Under the pieces are notes generated by a model. It made no database searches. It was not told the origin of the DNA and saw nothing but the letters and a program-made list of their open reading frames with translations. The position numbers and the translations under genes were made by a program. A stretch of DNA of 8,841 bases. It comes from an uncultured Desulfovibrio sp. (GTDB lineage: Bacteria > Desulfobacterota > Desulfovibrionia > Desulfovibrionales > Desulfovibrionaceae). The stretch lies in contig CAMBWG010000073.1 in assembly GCA_945871415.1 (NCBI GenBank), positions 1-8,841 on the forward strand, read 5' to 3'. Shown here one piece after another: positions 1 to 6,788 of the stretch (positions within the stretch are counted from its first letter, which is position 1; each line of letters opens with the position of its first letter).

Positions 1-2
1 TG

Positions 3-563
3 CGCGGCTACATTCCCTGCAATCTGGTCGGCGGCGGCACGGCCAATTACTACGGCGGTCCGAATCCTGAGCGTTACGAACCTATGGGCATTTCCGGCGT
101 GACGATCGGCACGGGAGTGGACCTCGGACAGACGGACGCGGACACGCTGCGGAGCATGGATGTTCCCGCTACGCTGATTGCCGCCTTTCTCCCCTATCTG
201 GGACGGCGGCAGAACGACGCCGTGCGGGCGCTGCATAGCGCGCCGCTGACCATCGGCGCGGAGGACGCCGACCGTCTCGACGCGGTCATGCTGGGCCATC
301 ATATCGAAAAGATTTCCCGACGCTATGACCGCGATGCCGGAAGCGGAGCCTTCGCGGAACTGCCGTGGCAGGCGCAGGCCGTCATTGTGTCCATTCAGTA
401 TCAGCGGGGCGTCAACAGCCCGTACAAGTATCCCAACACCTGGGCCGCGCTGGTGCGGCGCGACTGGGCCGACGCGGCCCGGCGTCTCGGCACCGGCCAT
501 TTCTGGAGCGGTTATCGGCAGCGCCGCGCTCTGGAAGGCGAGCTGCTGCGGGAGCTGTGCTGA
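3..563 (+). CDS. Endolysin, pesticin/T4-lysozyme-like muramidase (5' partial)
   Basis: Probable peptidoglycan-degrading endolysin that cuts the glycan chain in the periplasm at the end of infection. The frame is open from base 3, and the visible 186 residues begin in the middle of the enzyme, so the start codon is upstream of the window; the ATG at 84 is internal. The motif SGVTIGTGVDLGQ (bases 96-134) matches the segment that follows the catalytic region in pesticin-type lysozymes, and its TIGTG part corresponds to TIGIG of T4 lysozyme. Further on, QAVIVSIQYQRG and the closing pattern W..AARRLG..HFWSGY..RR..E.ELL fit the C-terminal helical lobe of this family. The catalytic glutamate is expected before base 1 and cannot be checked. 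No signal peptide can be assessed. The TGA stop shares its A with the ATG of the next gene, a holin-like protein, which supports a lysis role. Confidence 0.8.
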   Translation, partial: RGYIPCNLVGGGTANYYGGPNPERYEPMGISGVTIGTGVDLGQTDADTLRSMDVPATLIAAFLPYLGRRQNDAVRALHSAPLTIGAEDADRLDAVMLGHHIEKISRRYDRDAGSGAFAELPWQAQAVIVSIQYQRGVNSPYKYPNTWAALVRRDWADAARRLGTGHFWSGYRQRRALEGELLRELC

Positions 564-829
564 TGGCCCTGCCCCTTATTCCCGCGCTTGTGGCCGCCGT
601 CTCCGGCCTGTTTTTCCGCCGCGTGACCACCACCGACGCCGACGGCAACGAAAGCGAACGCCGCAAGGCGCGTCCCGTGCCCGCGGCCCTGTTCGCGCTG
701 CTGGTCTTTCTGATGCTCTATCATTTCCTTGTCTGGCCCGTGCTGAACTATCACTTCCCGGAATACGGCTTTCCGCCCCTTGACCTTGCGACCATCGGCG
801 CGGCGCTCACCGCCGCGGGAGGCGTGTAG
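563..829 (+). CDS. Holin-like small membrane protein
   Basis: An 88-residue membrane protein, probably the holin that permeabilises the inner membrane so that the endolysin can reach the cell wall. Hydrophobic stretches lie at about residues 2-18, 41-63 and 73-87, the last two being separated by only a short loop. A polar, charged loop (about 19-40, with TTTDADGNESERRKARP) separates the first two. This three-segment pattern resembles the 3TM phage holin families, but no diagnostic motif is seen. The ATG at 563 is chosen because it overlaps the endolysin stop as TGATG and has GGGAG at 550-554, eight bases upstream; the same frame is open further upstream (ATG at 365), but that part lies inside the endolysin gene. 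Position directly after the endolysin and before an XhlA-like protein is the main support. It could instead be an antiholin or another small membrane protein. Confidence 0.6.
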   Translation: MALPLIPALVAAVSGLFFRRVTTTDADGNESERRKARPVPAALFALLVFLMLYHFLVWPVLNYHFPEYGFPPLDLATIGAALTAAGGV

Positions 830-831
830 CC

Positions 832-1305
832 ATGCCGGATAGCCGCAGACTTCACTCCTGGGGGAAGCCTCCCAAACAGCCGCAGCAGCAGGCCGCAGCG
901 CCGCAGGGGGGAAGCCCCATCGAGCAGCATCTGTATGCCATCGGCATGCAGATCGGGAAGGTGCTGACGAAGATTGAAGGGCTGGAAGAGGGCGAGACAG
1001 GCATCAAGAAGGAGCTGCGGACCGAAGCCGCCGCCATCCGGCGCGCCATTGACGGCCTTGCAAGCGAGCTGCGCGACGAGCTGAATGAACAGGAAGAAGT
1101 TATTGCCACGCAATCCGACCGTATTGCCGCCATTGAACGGCATCTTGCCGCGCAGGAAGCCGAGGCGCGCGGCATACGGCGGGCGCTGGGCTGGGGCGCG
1201 ACCATCCTTTCCGGCGCGGGCGTGCTCCTCGGCTGGTTCCTTTCCAAGTTCGGGACGGTGATTCTGTACTCGCTCGGTCTGGGCGGCAGCGGGGGCGGGA
1301 AATGA
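832..1305 (+). CDS. Coiled-coil protein with C-terminal membrane anchor, XhlA-like build
   Basis: A 157-residue protein. Residues 1-30 are polar and rich in proline and glutamine, about 35-117 form a charged amphipathic helix typical of a coiled coil (IGKVLTKIEGLEEG, IATQSDRIAAIERHLAAQEA), and about 119-148 is hydrophobic (WGATILSGAGVLLGWFLSKF), ending in a glycine-rich tail. A cytoplasmic coiled coil followed by one C-terminal membrane segment is the build of XhlA-type phage proteins, which help holins in lysis; there is no sequence match I can claim. GGGAGG at 817-822 precedes the ATG by nine bases, and the gene follows the holin-like gene with only two bases between. The stop overlaps the portal start by four bases (ATGA), so the lysis and head genes are coupled. 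It could be a second holin, a holin partner or an unrelated membrane protein. It is not an obvious spanin: no lipobox or N-terminal membrane segment is seen. Confidence 0.55.
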   Translation: MPDSRRLHSWGKPPKQPQQQAAAPQGGSPIEQHLYAIGMQIGKVLTKIEGLEEGETGIKKELRTEAAAIRRAIDGLASELRDELNEQEEVIATQSDRIAAIERHLAAQEAEARGIRRALGWGATILSGAGVLLGWFLSKFGTVILYSLGLGGSGGGK

Positions 1306-3404
1306 CGACCTACGACGACAATGCTCCGTCCGCGCCCGAACAGGGCATGTCCGGGCAGCGCCGTGCCGTGGATGCCGCGGCCCTGGGCACGCGGCTGCTG
1401 GATGAATACAAGGCGGCGGAAACCGCGCGCAGCCTGTACAGCGAACGCTGGCTCAAGGACCTGATGGCCTACAAGGGCTTTTACGACAGCTCCGTAGCCG
1501 CGCGTCTGAAGGCTTCGCGCAAGTCCTCGGTCTATTATCGCATGACGACCGCTAAGGTAAACACCATGACGGCCCGTCTCATGGATTTGCTCTTTCCTCA
1601 GCGCACCAAGAACTGGAGCATCTCCCCCACCCCCGATCCGGATTTGCCGCCGGATATTCTGAAGCAGGAACTTGGGCCGGAAATGCAGGCGCAGGCACAG
1701 GGCATTCTGCAGGAGCAGCTGGCGCAGCTGCAACAGCAAAACGTCATCCCCGATGACCTGGCTTTGAAAAGGCTCTCGAACGACGCGGAGCAGCAGGCCT
1801 TCCGGCTGCTGAACACACCCGCCAACCGCCAGCGCGTGGCGCAGGCGCGGGCCGCGCGCATGGAAGCCGTCATCGACGATCAGCTCAAGGAATGCAACGC
1901 CAACGGCCAGCGGCGGCCAAGCTGGCAGCAGAACTGCCGCTCCGCCGTGACCTCGGCCTGTCTCTACGGCATGGGCGTCATCAAGGGGCCGCTGGTGGAG
2001 CGGGTGACGCAGCGGCGTTATGCCGCGACACAGGACGAAAACGGCGCGATCATCTGGCAGGAGCAGGCCGCCGGAGAGAGCCTGCGCCCCTATCACGAGG
2101 CCGTGTCCATCTGGGACCTGTTCCCCGATCCCGACGCCAGAGCCCCGGAAGAACTGCGCCACATCTGGCAGCTCCATCTGTATGCGGACAAGGACCTGCT
2201 CGATCTGACGAGTTTTCCCGGTTTCGACGGCGCGGCCATACGCCGCTACATGCAGGCCCATCCCGACGGCGACGCCAGACTGGAAACATGGGAAGCGCAG
2301 CTGCGCGAACTGGACCCGGAACGCAGCGGCGGGGACTCCCTGCTGCACCGCTATCGCGTGCTGGAGCGCTGGGGATTTCTGTCCGGCGCTGATCTGGCCG
2401 GGGCCGGGGCGGACATTCCGCATGACCGGGAGGCGGACGTCTACCCGGCCAACATCTGGATGCTCATGGACGGGACCATCATCAAGGCCGCCGTCAACCC
2501 GCTGGAAGGCGTGGACATCCCCTATTTCTTCTTTGCCTATCAGCAGGACGACGCCACCTTCTGGCCCGAAGGCATCGCCTCGCTGCTGCGCGCTCCGCAG
2601 GCGGGCGTCAACGCCGCTGTGCGGGCCATGCAGGACAATGCCGCCGCCTCGTCCGGCCCGGTGCTGGGCATCAATGTACACGCGCTCTCCCAGGGCGAGG
2701 AGCTGGGCGGCATGCTGGCCAATCGCATTTTCCTCTTCGACAAGCCCGGCGCGCATATCGGCGATCTCTTTTCCGCCGTCAGCGTGCCGTCGTGCATAGA
2801 GCAGAATCTCGCCCTGTTCAACTTCTGGCAGAACGCCGCCGACGAAGTCTCCACGCCCCGCTTCAATGCCGGGGACGGCAACACCGCCGGAGCGGGCAAG
2901 ACGGCCAGCGGCCTTTCCATGCTCATGGGCGCTTCCAACATTCTGCTCAAGGATCACGTCAAGAATTTTGACGACTGCATCATCGCGCCCTTCATCCGCG
3001 CCATGTTCCGCTGGAACATGCGCTGGAATACGCGAACGGACATCAAGGGTGACTTCGAGGTCGTCGCCAGCGGCAGCCAGTCCCTGATTGCCAAGGAAGT
3101 GCGCGCCCAGCAGGTTCCGGCCCTCATCACCTATCTGGGCATCCCGGCCTTTGAAAGCTACATCAAGCCCGACGAACTTCTTGAAGTGGCACTTGAACAA
3201 ACGGATCTGCCCGTGGAGCGCATTCTGCGCACGGAGGAGGAAGCGCGCACCCACGAGGCGCAGACGCAGGCCGCCGCAGCCCGGGCACAGGCACAGGCTT
3301 TCGTTCAGGAACTGGAAGCGCGGGGCATGCCGCCGGAACAGGTGCAACAGCAGCTTCTGCTCATGGCGGCCCAGCACGGCATGGCCGCGCAGGCCGTGCA
3401 ATAA
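1302..3404 (+). CDS. Portal protein (podovirus-type head-tail connector)
   Basis: A 700-residue portal protein, expected to form a dodecameric ring at one capsid vertex through which DNA is packaged and ejected. Its length is near that of P22 and N4 portals. Portal-like segments are visible: an N-terminal region with YYRMTTAKVNTMTARLMDLLFP at about 78-99, SACLYGMGVIKGPLV at 218-232, VSIWDLFPDPDAR at 268-280, and a stem/clip-like part with PEGIASLL..PQ..VNAAVRAMQDNAA..SGPV beginning near residue 424. The last 60 residues are rich in alanine and glutamine and helical, as expected for a C-terminal barrel or crown. The start overlaps the preceding stop (ATGA), with only a weak purine-rich site (GGGGGCGGGA) before it, which suggests translational coupling. 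The genes downstream (scaffold, capsid protein) confirm the role. The exact portal subfamily is not resolved by eye. Confidence 0.88.
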   Translation: MTTYDDNAPSAPEQGMSGQRRAVDAAALGTRLLDEYKAAETARSLYSERWLKDLMAYKGFYDSSVAARLKASRKSSVYYRMTTAKVNTMTARLMDLLFPQRTKNWSISPTPDPDLPPDILKQELGPEMQAQAQGILQEQLAQLQQQNVIPDDLALKRLSNDAEQQAFRLLNTPANRQRVAQARAARMEAVIDDQLKECNANGQRRPSWQQNCRSAVTSACLYGMGVIKGPLVERVTQRRYAATQDENGAIIWQEQAAGESLRPYHEAVSIWDLFPDPDARAPEELRHIWQLHLYADKDLLDLTSFPGFDGAAIRRYMQAHPDGDARLETWEAQLRELDPERSGGDSLLHRYRVLERWGFLSGADLAGAGADIPHDREADVYPANIWMLMDGTIIKAAVNPLEGVDIPYFFFAYQQDDATFWPEGIASLLRAPQAGVNAAVRAMQDNAAASSGPVLGINVHALSQGEELGGMLANRIFLFDKPGAHIGDLFSAVSVPSCIEQNLALFNFWQNAADEVSTPRFNAGDGNTAGAGKTASGLSMLMGASNILLKDHVKNFDDCIIAPFIRAMFRWNMRWNTRTDIKGDFEVVASGSQSLIAKEVRAQQVPALITYLGIPAFESYIKPDELLEVALEQTDLPVERILRTEEEARTHEAQTQAAAARAQAQAFVQELEARGMPPEQVQQQLLLMAAQHGMAAQAVQ

Positions 3405-3418
3405 GGAGCGGAGCGGAA

Positions 3419-3655
3419 ATGACAGGCACGGAACGCCGGAAGATACGCGACGAAGCCAGAGCCTATTTTGAAGGGCGACAGCAGGAAGTCGCCGCGCGCC
3501 TCTTTCTCCGCCTGCTGGAAGCGGAAGGAGAGGAGGCGCGGGAAACGCTCGTCAACGCCTCGGAAGACCGGCTGTTGCATCAGGCGCAGGGACGCGCCCT
3601 GCTGGCAGCCGAGCTGACCAGCATCATCAGAGGAAGAACACAGGAGAAAGCATGA
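3419..3655 (+). CDS. Small helical protein of unknown function between portal and scaffold
   Basis: A 78-residue, charged, probably all-helical protein with many Arg, Glu and Ala residues (for example IRDEARAYFEGRQQEVAARL). I do not recognise a family. It has no membrane segment, cysteine or signal peptide. AGGAG at 3404-3408, ten bases before the ATG, supports the start, and the stop overlaps the scaffold start by four bases (ATGA), so it is translated together with the head genes. The register-aligned codon usage matches its neighbours, with no TTA, CTA or TCA codon, which argues for a real gene. A minor head or scaffold-associated role is likely from position alone. Confidence 0.7.
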   Translation: MTGTERRKIRDEARAYFEGRQQEVAARLFLRLLEAEGEEARETLVNASEDRLLHQAQGRALLAAELTSIIRGRTQEKA

Positions 3656-4542
3656 ATCAGAACGCAGCCTTGCAGAACGAAGAGCCGCGCGACGACGCGG
3701 AAAACAGGGACAGCGAGCTTTCCGAAGGCTTTGCTCTGGCCCTTGAGGACGACGATACGCGCGACGCGTCCGCTCCCCCGGCGGAAGCGGACAGGAACGA
3801 CGCCGCCCTGCCCGAAGCGGAACGGCCGGTACAGAAGGAAGAATACGCCCCGCCGCAGGATACGACGCCGCCCGCGCCGCCCCTTCCTCTTGAAGAACCG
3901 GACGGCAGGGGAACGCCCGAAACGGCAACGCAGGCCGCCCCGCCCGTGCGCATGCTGGAAGCCGTGCCCGACGACATTGCCGAAGAGCTGGAAAATTTGC
4001 GGCGCATCAACCCCGACGCGGCCCGTCTGGCGCTGGAAGACAGTCCGGAGGGAGAAAGCATCCGCTCCCGGCTGGAAAGTTACGGGGCCGATCTGGCCAT
4101 GGACAAGGCCGAGCGCATCATGGAGCAGCGCGAGCGCGCCCGCAATGAGGAAATGCGTTCGCGGCAGGCCGTGGAAGAACACAATCGCCGCTTCTTTGCC
4201 ACGCTGGACAGCCGCGTTCCCGATTATGCGGCCATGATGCGCGACCCCGGCAGGACGGAGGAACTGCGCGCCTATCAGCAGGAACTCTTCCGCTGGATTG
4301 AAAGCAAGCCCTATGCCGAAGGCGCGCGCCTGATGCGCGTGGCGCAGACCGGCACGAACGCCGAGGAAGTGGCCGATCTGCTGTCGCGCTTTGATGCGGA
4401 ACGGAACAAGACCCGGACGCCCGATCCCGGCGGCGCGCTGGCCGTTCCCGGACGACGCGGCCCGGCCGTTGCCCCGGCGGGCATCGGCGACAAGAACGAC
4501 TGGGACGCCGGTTTCAGAATGGCTCTGGCCAGCGACAATTAA
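3652..4542 (+). CDS. Capsid assembly scaffold protein
   Basis: A 296-residue protein that should act as the internal scaffold for procapsid assembly and leave the head before or during packaging. Residues 1-100 are acidic, proline-rich and probably disordered. From about 104 to 180 there is a charged helical, coiled-coil-like region (IAEELENLRRINPDAARLAL, ERIMEQRERARNEEM). Residues 178-250 hold HNRRFFATLDSRVPDYAAMM, then FRWIESKPYAEGARLM and AEEVADLLSRF, a pattern (aromatic, VPD, FxW, V..LL..F) seen in scaffold proteins next to N4-gp56-type capsid genes. The C-terminus is Gly/Pro/Arg-rich, then ends in DKNDWDAGFRMALASDN, a possible coat-binding tail. AGGAG at 3642-3646 lies six bases before the ATG. 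Position directly before the capsid gene is strong support. Which segment binds the coat is inference. Confidence 0.82.
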   Translation: MNQNAALQNEEPRDDAENRDSELSEGFALALEDDDTRDASAPPAEADRNDAALPEAERPVQKEEYAPPQDTTPPAPPLPLEEPDGRGTPETATQAAPPVRMLEAVPDDIAEELENLRRINPDAARLALEDSPEGESIRSRLESYGADLAMDKAERIMEQRERARNEEMRSRQAVEEHNRRFFATLDSRVPDYAAMMRDPGRTEELRAYQQELFRWIESKPYAEGARLMRVAQTGTNAEEVADLLSRFDAERNKTRTPDPGGALAVPGRRGPAVAPAGIGDKNDWDAGFRMALASDN

Positions 4543-4566
4543 AGCATTTTCAGAAGGCAAAACGCT
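4543..4566 (+). promoter_or_regulatory. Weak hairpin between scaffold and capsid genes
   Basis: AGCATTTT at 4543-4550 can pair with AAAACGCT at 4559-4566 with a single A-C mismatch and an eight-base loop. It begins immediately after the scaffold stop codon, in the only clear intergenic gap of the window. There is no U-run after it, so it is not a good terminator. It could mark an RNA processing site or help set capsid over scaffold expression. It could also be chance. Confidence 0.25.
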
Positions 4567-4571
4567 CTGAC

Positions 4572-4577
4572 AAGGAG
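4572..4577 (+). promoter_or_regulatory. Strong ribosome binding site of the major capsid gene
   Basis: AAGGAG lies eight bases before the ATG at 4586 and fixes that start. It is among the best sites in the window and, unlike most genes here, the capsid gene does not depend on overlap with the gene before it, which fits the high output needed for the coat protein. Confidence 0.75.
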
Positions 4578-4585
4578 AATCCACC

Positions 4586-5605
4586 ATGCCTCCCACGACA
4601 GGAACCGGGGACATCAGCTATCGCACCGCGGGCTATGTTTCCGGCATGATGCTCAAACGCGGCCAGCCGCTGATCATTATCTCCCGGCTGGGGCAGAACA
4701 AGCCCCTGCCCGCCAACAGCGGCAAGACCATCAAGTTTCGCGGCTATCTGAGCCTGCCCAACGATCCCAAGCCCCTGACCGAAGGCGTGACGCCCGCGGC
4801 CTCGCAGCCCACCTTCCGGGACGTGGAGGCCACCATCGTGCAGTACGGCGACTGGATCGAACTGACCGACGTGCTGAGCGACACGCACGAAGACCCCCTC
4901 TGGCCGGAATTTACCGACATTCTCGGCGAACAGGCCGCGCAGATGCTGGAGCGCGTCTGCATCAACGAGCTGCTGGGCGGAACCAACGTCTATTATTCCG
5001 GCGTCACCGGCGGCATCCCCGCCACCTCGCGCGGCGGCGTCAACGCGCCGCTGACGCTCTCTCTGCAACGGCGCGTCGTGCGCGGCCTCAAGCGCCAGCT
5101 GGCCCAGCCCATCACCCGCGTGGTGACGGCCTCTCCCGCCTTCAACACCTCGCCTGTCGCTCCGGCCTATGTGGCCGTCTGCCATACGGACATCGAATCG
5201 GACATCCGCAACATGCCGGGTTTTGTTCCCGTGGAGAAATACGCCTCCTACAAGCCTCTGGAAGGGGAAATAGGCAGCGTTGAGGGCGTGCGCTATCTGG
5301 CCACGACACTCCTCGATCCGTGGCTGTCGGCAGGGGCCGCGCCGCAGGCGGGCACGCCTGTGGAAAGCTCCGACGGAGCCTGCGCCGACGTGTACCCCAT
5401 TCTCTTTTTCGGCAAGGACGCCTTCGGCGTCACGCCCTTTGCGGGCAAGCAGACCATTCAGCCCATGGTGCTCAATCCCAACACCCCGCGCGGCGGCGAC
5501 CCGCTTGGCCAGCGCGGTTCCATCAGCTGGAAGGCCTACCGCACGGCCGTCATCCTCTACGATTTCTGGATGGCGCGTGTGGAAGTGGCCGCGGGCAAGC
5601 CTTAG
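4586..5605 (+). CDS. Major capsid protein, N4-gp56 family
   Basis: A 339-residue coat protein that builds the icosahedral head (HK97-type fold expected for the family). The sequence carries the hallmarks of the N4-gp56 major capsid family in order: ISYRTAGYVSGMMLKRGQPL at 10-29, LPANSGKTIKFR at 41-52, LTEGVTP at 64-70, QYGDWIELTDVLSDTHEDP at 86-104, EQAAQMLERVCINELLGGTN at 115-134, VAPAYVAVCHTDIESDIRNM at 191-210, GFVPVEKYA at 212-220, GEIGSVEGVRYL at 227-238, DVYPILFFGKDAFGV at 268-282, and a C-terminus with PRGGDPLGQRGSISWKAYRT (301-320) and DFWMARVEVAA. It appears complete, with no decoration domain inserted. It sits between the scaffold and a small accessory gene, as expected. Among all genes in the window this call is the most certain. 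Confidence 0.95.
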   Translation: MPPTTGTGDISYRTAGYVSGMMLKRGQPLIIISRLGQNKPLPANSGKTIKFRGYLSLPNDPKPLTEGVTPAASQPTFRDVEATIVQYGDWIELTDVLSDTHEDPLWPEFTDILGEQAAQMLERVCINELLGGTNVYYSGVTGGIPATSRGGVNAPLTLSLQRRVVRGLKRQLAQPITRVVTASPAFNTSPVAPAYVAVCHTDIESDIRNMPGFVPVEKYASYKPLEGEIGSVEGVRYLATTLLDPWLSAGAAPQAGTPVESSDGACADVYPILFFGKDAFGVTPFAGKQTIQPMVLNPNTPRGGDPLGQRGSISWKAYRTAVILYDFWMARVEVAAGKP

Positions 5606-5609
5606 GAGG
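5604..5609 (+). promoter_or_regulatory. Ribosome binding site overlapping the capsid stop codon
   Basis: AGGAGG begins inside the capsid gene's TAG stop codon and lies five bases before the ATG at 5615. Ribosomes finishing the capsid gene therefore sit on this site, so coupled reinitiation is likely. It decides the start of the next gene. Confidence 0.7.
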
Positions 5610-5614
5610 CGCAT

Positions 5615-6085
5615 ATGGCGGAAAGAAACGACAAGCAGAAACAGCAGGACGTTTCCGCACAGGCCGTGCCGGAGACGACGGCGCAGCCCGCGCCGGAATA
5701 TCCCGAAGCGGACGCCGCGCCCGCGCCCGAACGGGCCGGAGCGGCGAAAGGCGGACAGGGAGCGTCCCGGCCCGCGCCGGGGGAAACGGTGCGCGAACAG
5801 GAAGCCATGAACGCGCAGGTCAGGGGCGAACGGCGGCGCTGGCTGCTCATTCAGGCGGATGCCAGCGATACCACGCCCGTCTTTGTGGGCGTCAACGGCT
5901 TTCATCTTTCCCTGAAACGCAATGAACCCGTGCTGGTTCCCGAATCCGTCATCCGCGTTCTGCGCGACGCGACCACCTGCCGCATCGAAACCGGCGCCGA
6001 CGGGCGTTCGCGCCTGTCCGCAACGCGCGTGCCGCGCTTCGCCTTCACGGTGGCCGACCGGCGCGAAGACCTGACGGGAGCGTAA
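5615..6085 (+). CDS. Accessory virion protein, unknown function, downstream of capsid gene
   Basis: A 156-residue protein in two parts. Residues 1-75 are a low-complexity, Ala/Pro/Glu/Gln-rich and probably disordered arm with charged ends. Residues 76-155 look folded, with WLLIQADASDTTPVFVGVNG (76-95), then FHLSLKRNEPVLVPESVIRV (96-115) and LRDAT. The pattern VGVNG..L.LKR.EPV.VP..V..VL..AT suggests a small beta-rich domain ending in a helix, of a kind I associate with small phage proteins next to capsid genes, but I cannot name a family. Lack of membrane or enzymatic motifs fits a structural or capsid-associated role (head decoration or completion), which is inference. It has an AGGAGG site overlapping the capsid stop and is followed after one base by the adaptor gene. 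Confidence 0.7.
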   Translation: MAERNDKQKQQDVSAQAVPETTAQPAPEYPEADAAPAPERAGAAKGGQGASRPAPGETVREQEAMNAQVRGERRRWLLIQADASDTTPVFVGVNGFHLSLKRNEPVLVPESVIRVLRDATTCRIETGADGRSRLSATRVPRFAFTVADRREDLTGA

Positions 6086-6086
6086 C

Positions 6087-6788
6087 ATGCGCGCGGAAAC
6101 GGTCCTTCGCCTTGTTTCGGGCGCATTGCAGGACCTGGAGCCGGGGCTGGAAAGCCGCTGGCCCTGGGAAGGCGACGCGGAGCGCATCGGTCTGCTGGAC
6201 TTTCTGAATGCCGCCGTGCGGGCCGTTGCCCTGCACCGGCCCGACGTCTGCGCCGTAACCGAGGCTATCCGCCTTGAACCCGGCATGCGTCAGCATATCC
6301 CGTGCCGCCGTCTGCATGGCGCAAGCCGTGACGCCACGGGATTCATCGAGCTGATCAGGAATATGGGCGCGGACGGCGGACATCCCGGCCCGGCCATTGT
6401 CGCCGCCCGTCCCGAACTGCTGCTGGCATGGGCCGACGCGCAACGCTCCGGGCCCGTGGTGGAGAACTTCGCCTACGACCGTCTGACCAACAGCGCCATC
6501 TATTACGTCTATCCCGCCGTGCCGGAAGGCTGCGACGTGTGGGTTGAAGCCACCTACTCCGCCACGCCGCCGGAAATCGTGTCGGCGGAACAGCCGCTGC
6601 CCCTGCCCGACGACTACGCCCAGGCGCTGACGCATCACATGCTGGCGTCGATACTTTCCGGCGACAACGAAAGCAGCAACGCCGGCAAGGCCAGCTATCA
6701 CATGCAGCTTTTCAGCAGCCTGCTGGGCGTCAAGACGCAGGTTGACACGACCTGGCCACGGGCACGGAACAGCATGGGGGACGCCTAA
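6087..6788 (+). CDS. Probable head-tail adaptor (DUF6682-like phage adaptor)
   Basis: A 233-residue protein likely to bind under the portal ring and join it to the tail. The N-terminal half is helical (TVLRLVSGALQDL; ERIGLLDFLNAAVRAVALHR), followed by IRLEPGMRQHIP with a short basic strand. Residues 122-145 contain GPVVENFAYDRLTNSAIYYV, then YPAVPEG, resembling the y.yD...p..fyvyP pattern of DUF6682-type phage adaptor proteins. Later come VWVEATYSATPPEI and PLPLPDDYAQALTHHMLASI, typical of an adaptor ending in helices that carry the 'D.y..al...ml' segment. GGGAG at 6076-6080 is six bases before the ATG, and one base separates it from the preceding stop. The family name is from memory of motifs, not a search; the adaptor role is also supported by position after the capsid gene. 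Confidence 0.65.
   Translation: MRAETVLRLVSGALQDLEPGLESRWPWEGDAERIGLLDFLNAAVRAVALHRPDVCAVTEAIRLEPGMRQHIPCRRLHGASRDATGFIELIRNMGADGGHPGPAIVAARPELLLAWADAQRSGPVVENFAYDRLTNSAIYYVYPAVPEGCDVWVEATYSATPPEIVSAEQPLPLPDDYAQALTHHMLASILSGDNESSNAGKASYHMQLFSSLLGVKTQVDTTWPRARNSMGDA

Noticed and set aside
365..562. Upstream ATG at 365 as start of the holin-like gene
   Set aside because: This part lies within the endolysin reading frame and encodes an Arg/His-rich shadow. The ATG at 563 has a ribosome binding site and the TGATG junction.
852..3401. Very long open frame of 849 codons on the minus strand opposite the portal gene
   Set aside because: It is read in exact register with the portal codons and exists because the portal lacks TTA, CTA and TCA codons. 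Its product is low in recognisable motifs, while the plus strand carries clear portal features.
4543..4566. Rho-independent terminator after the scaffold gene
   Set aside because: The stem is AU-rich with a mismatch and no U-run follows. A terminator here would also cut off the coat gene, which has no visible promoter of its own.
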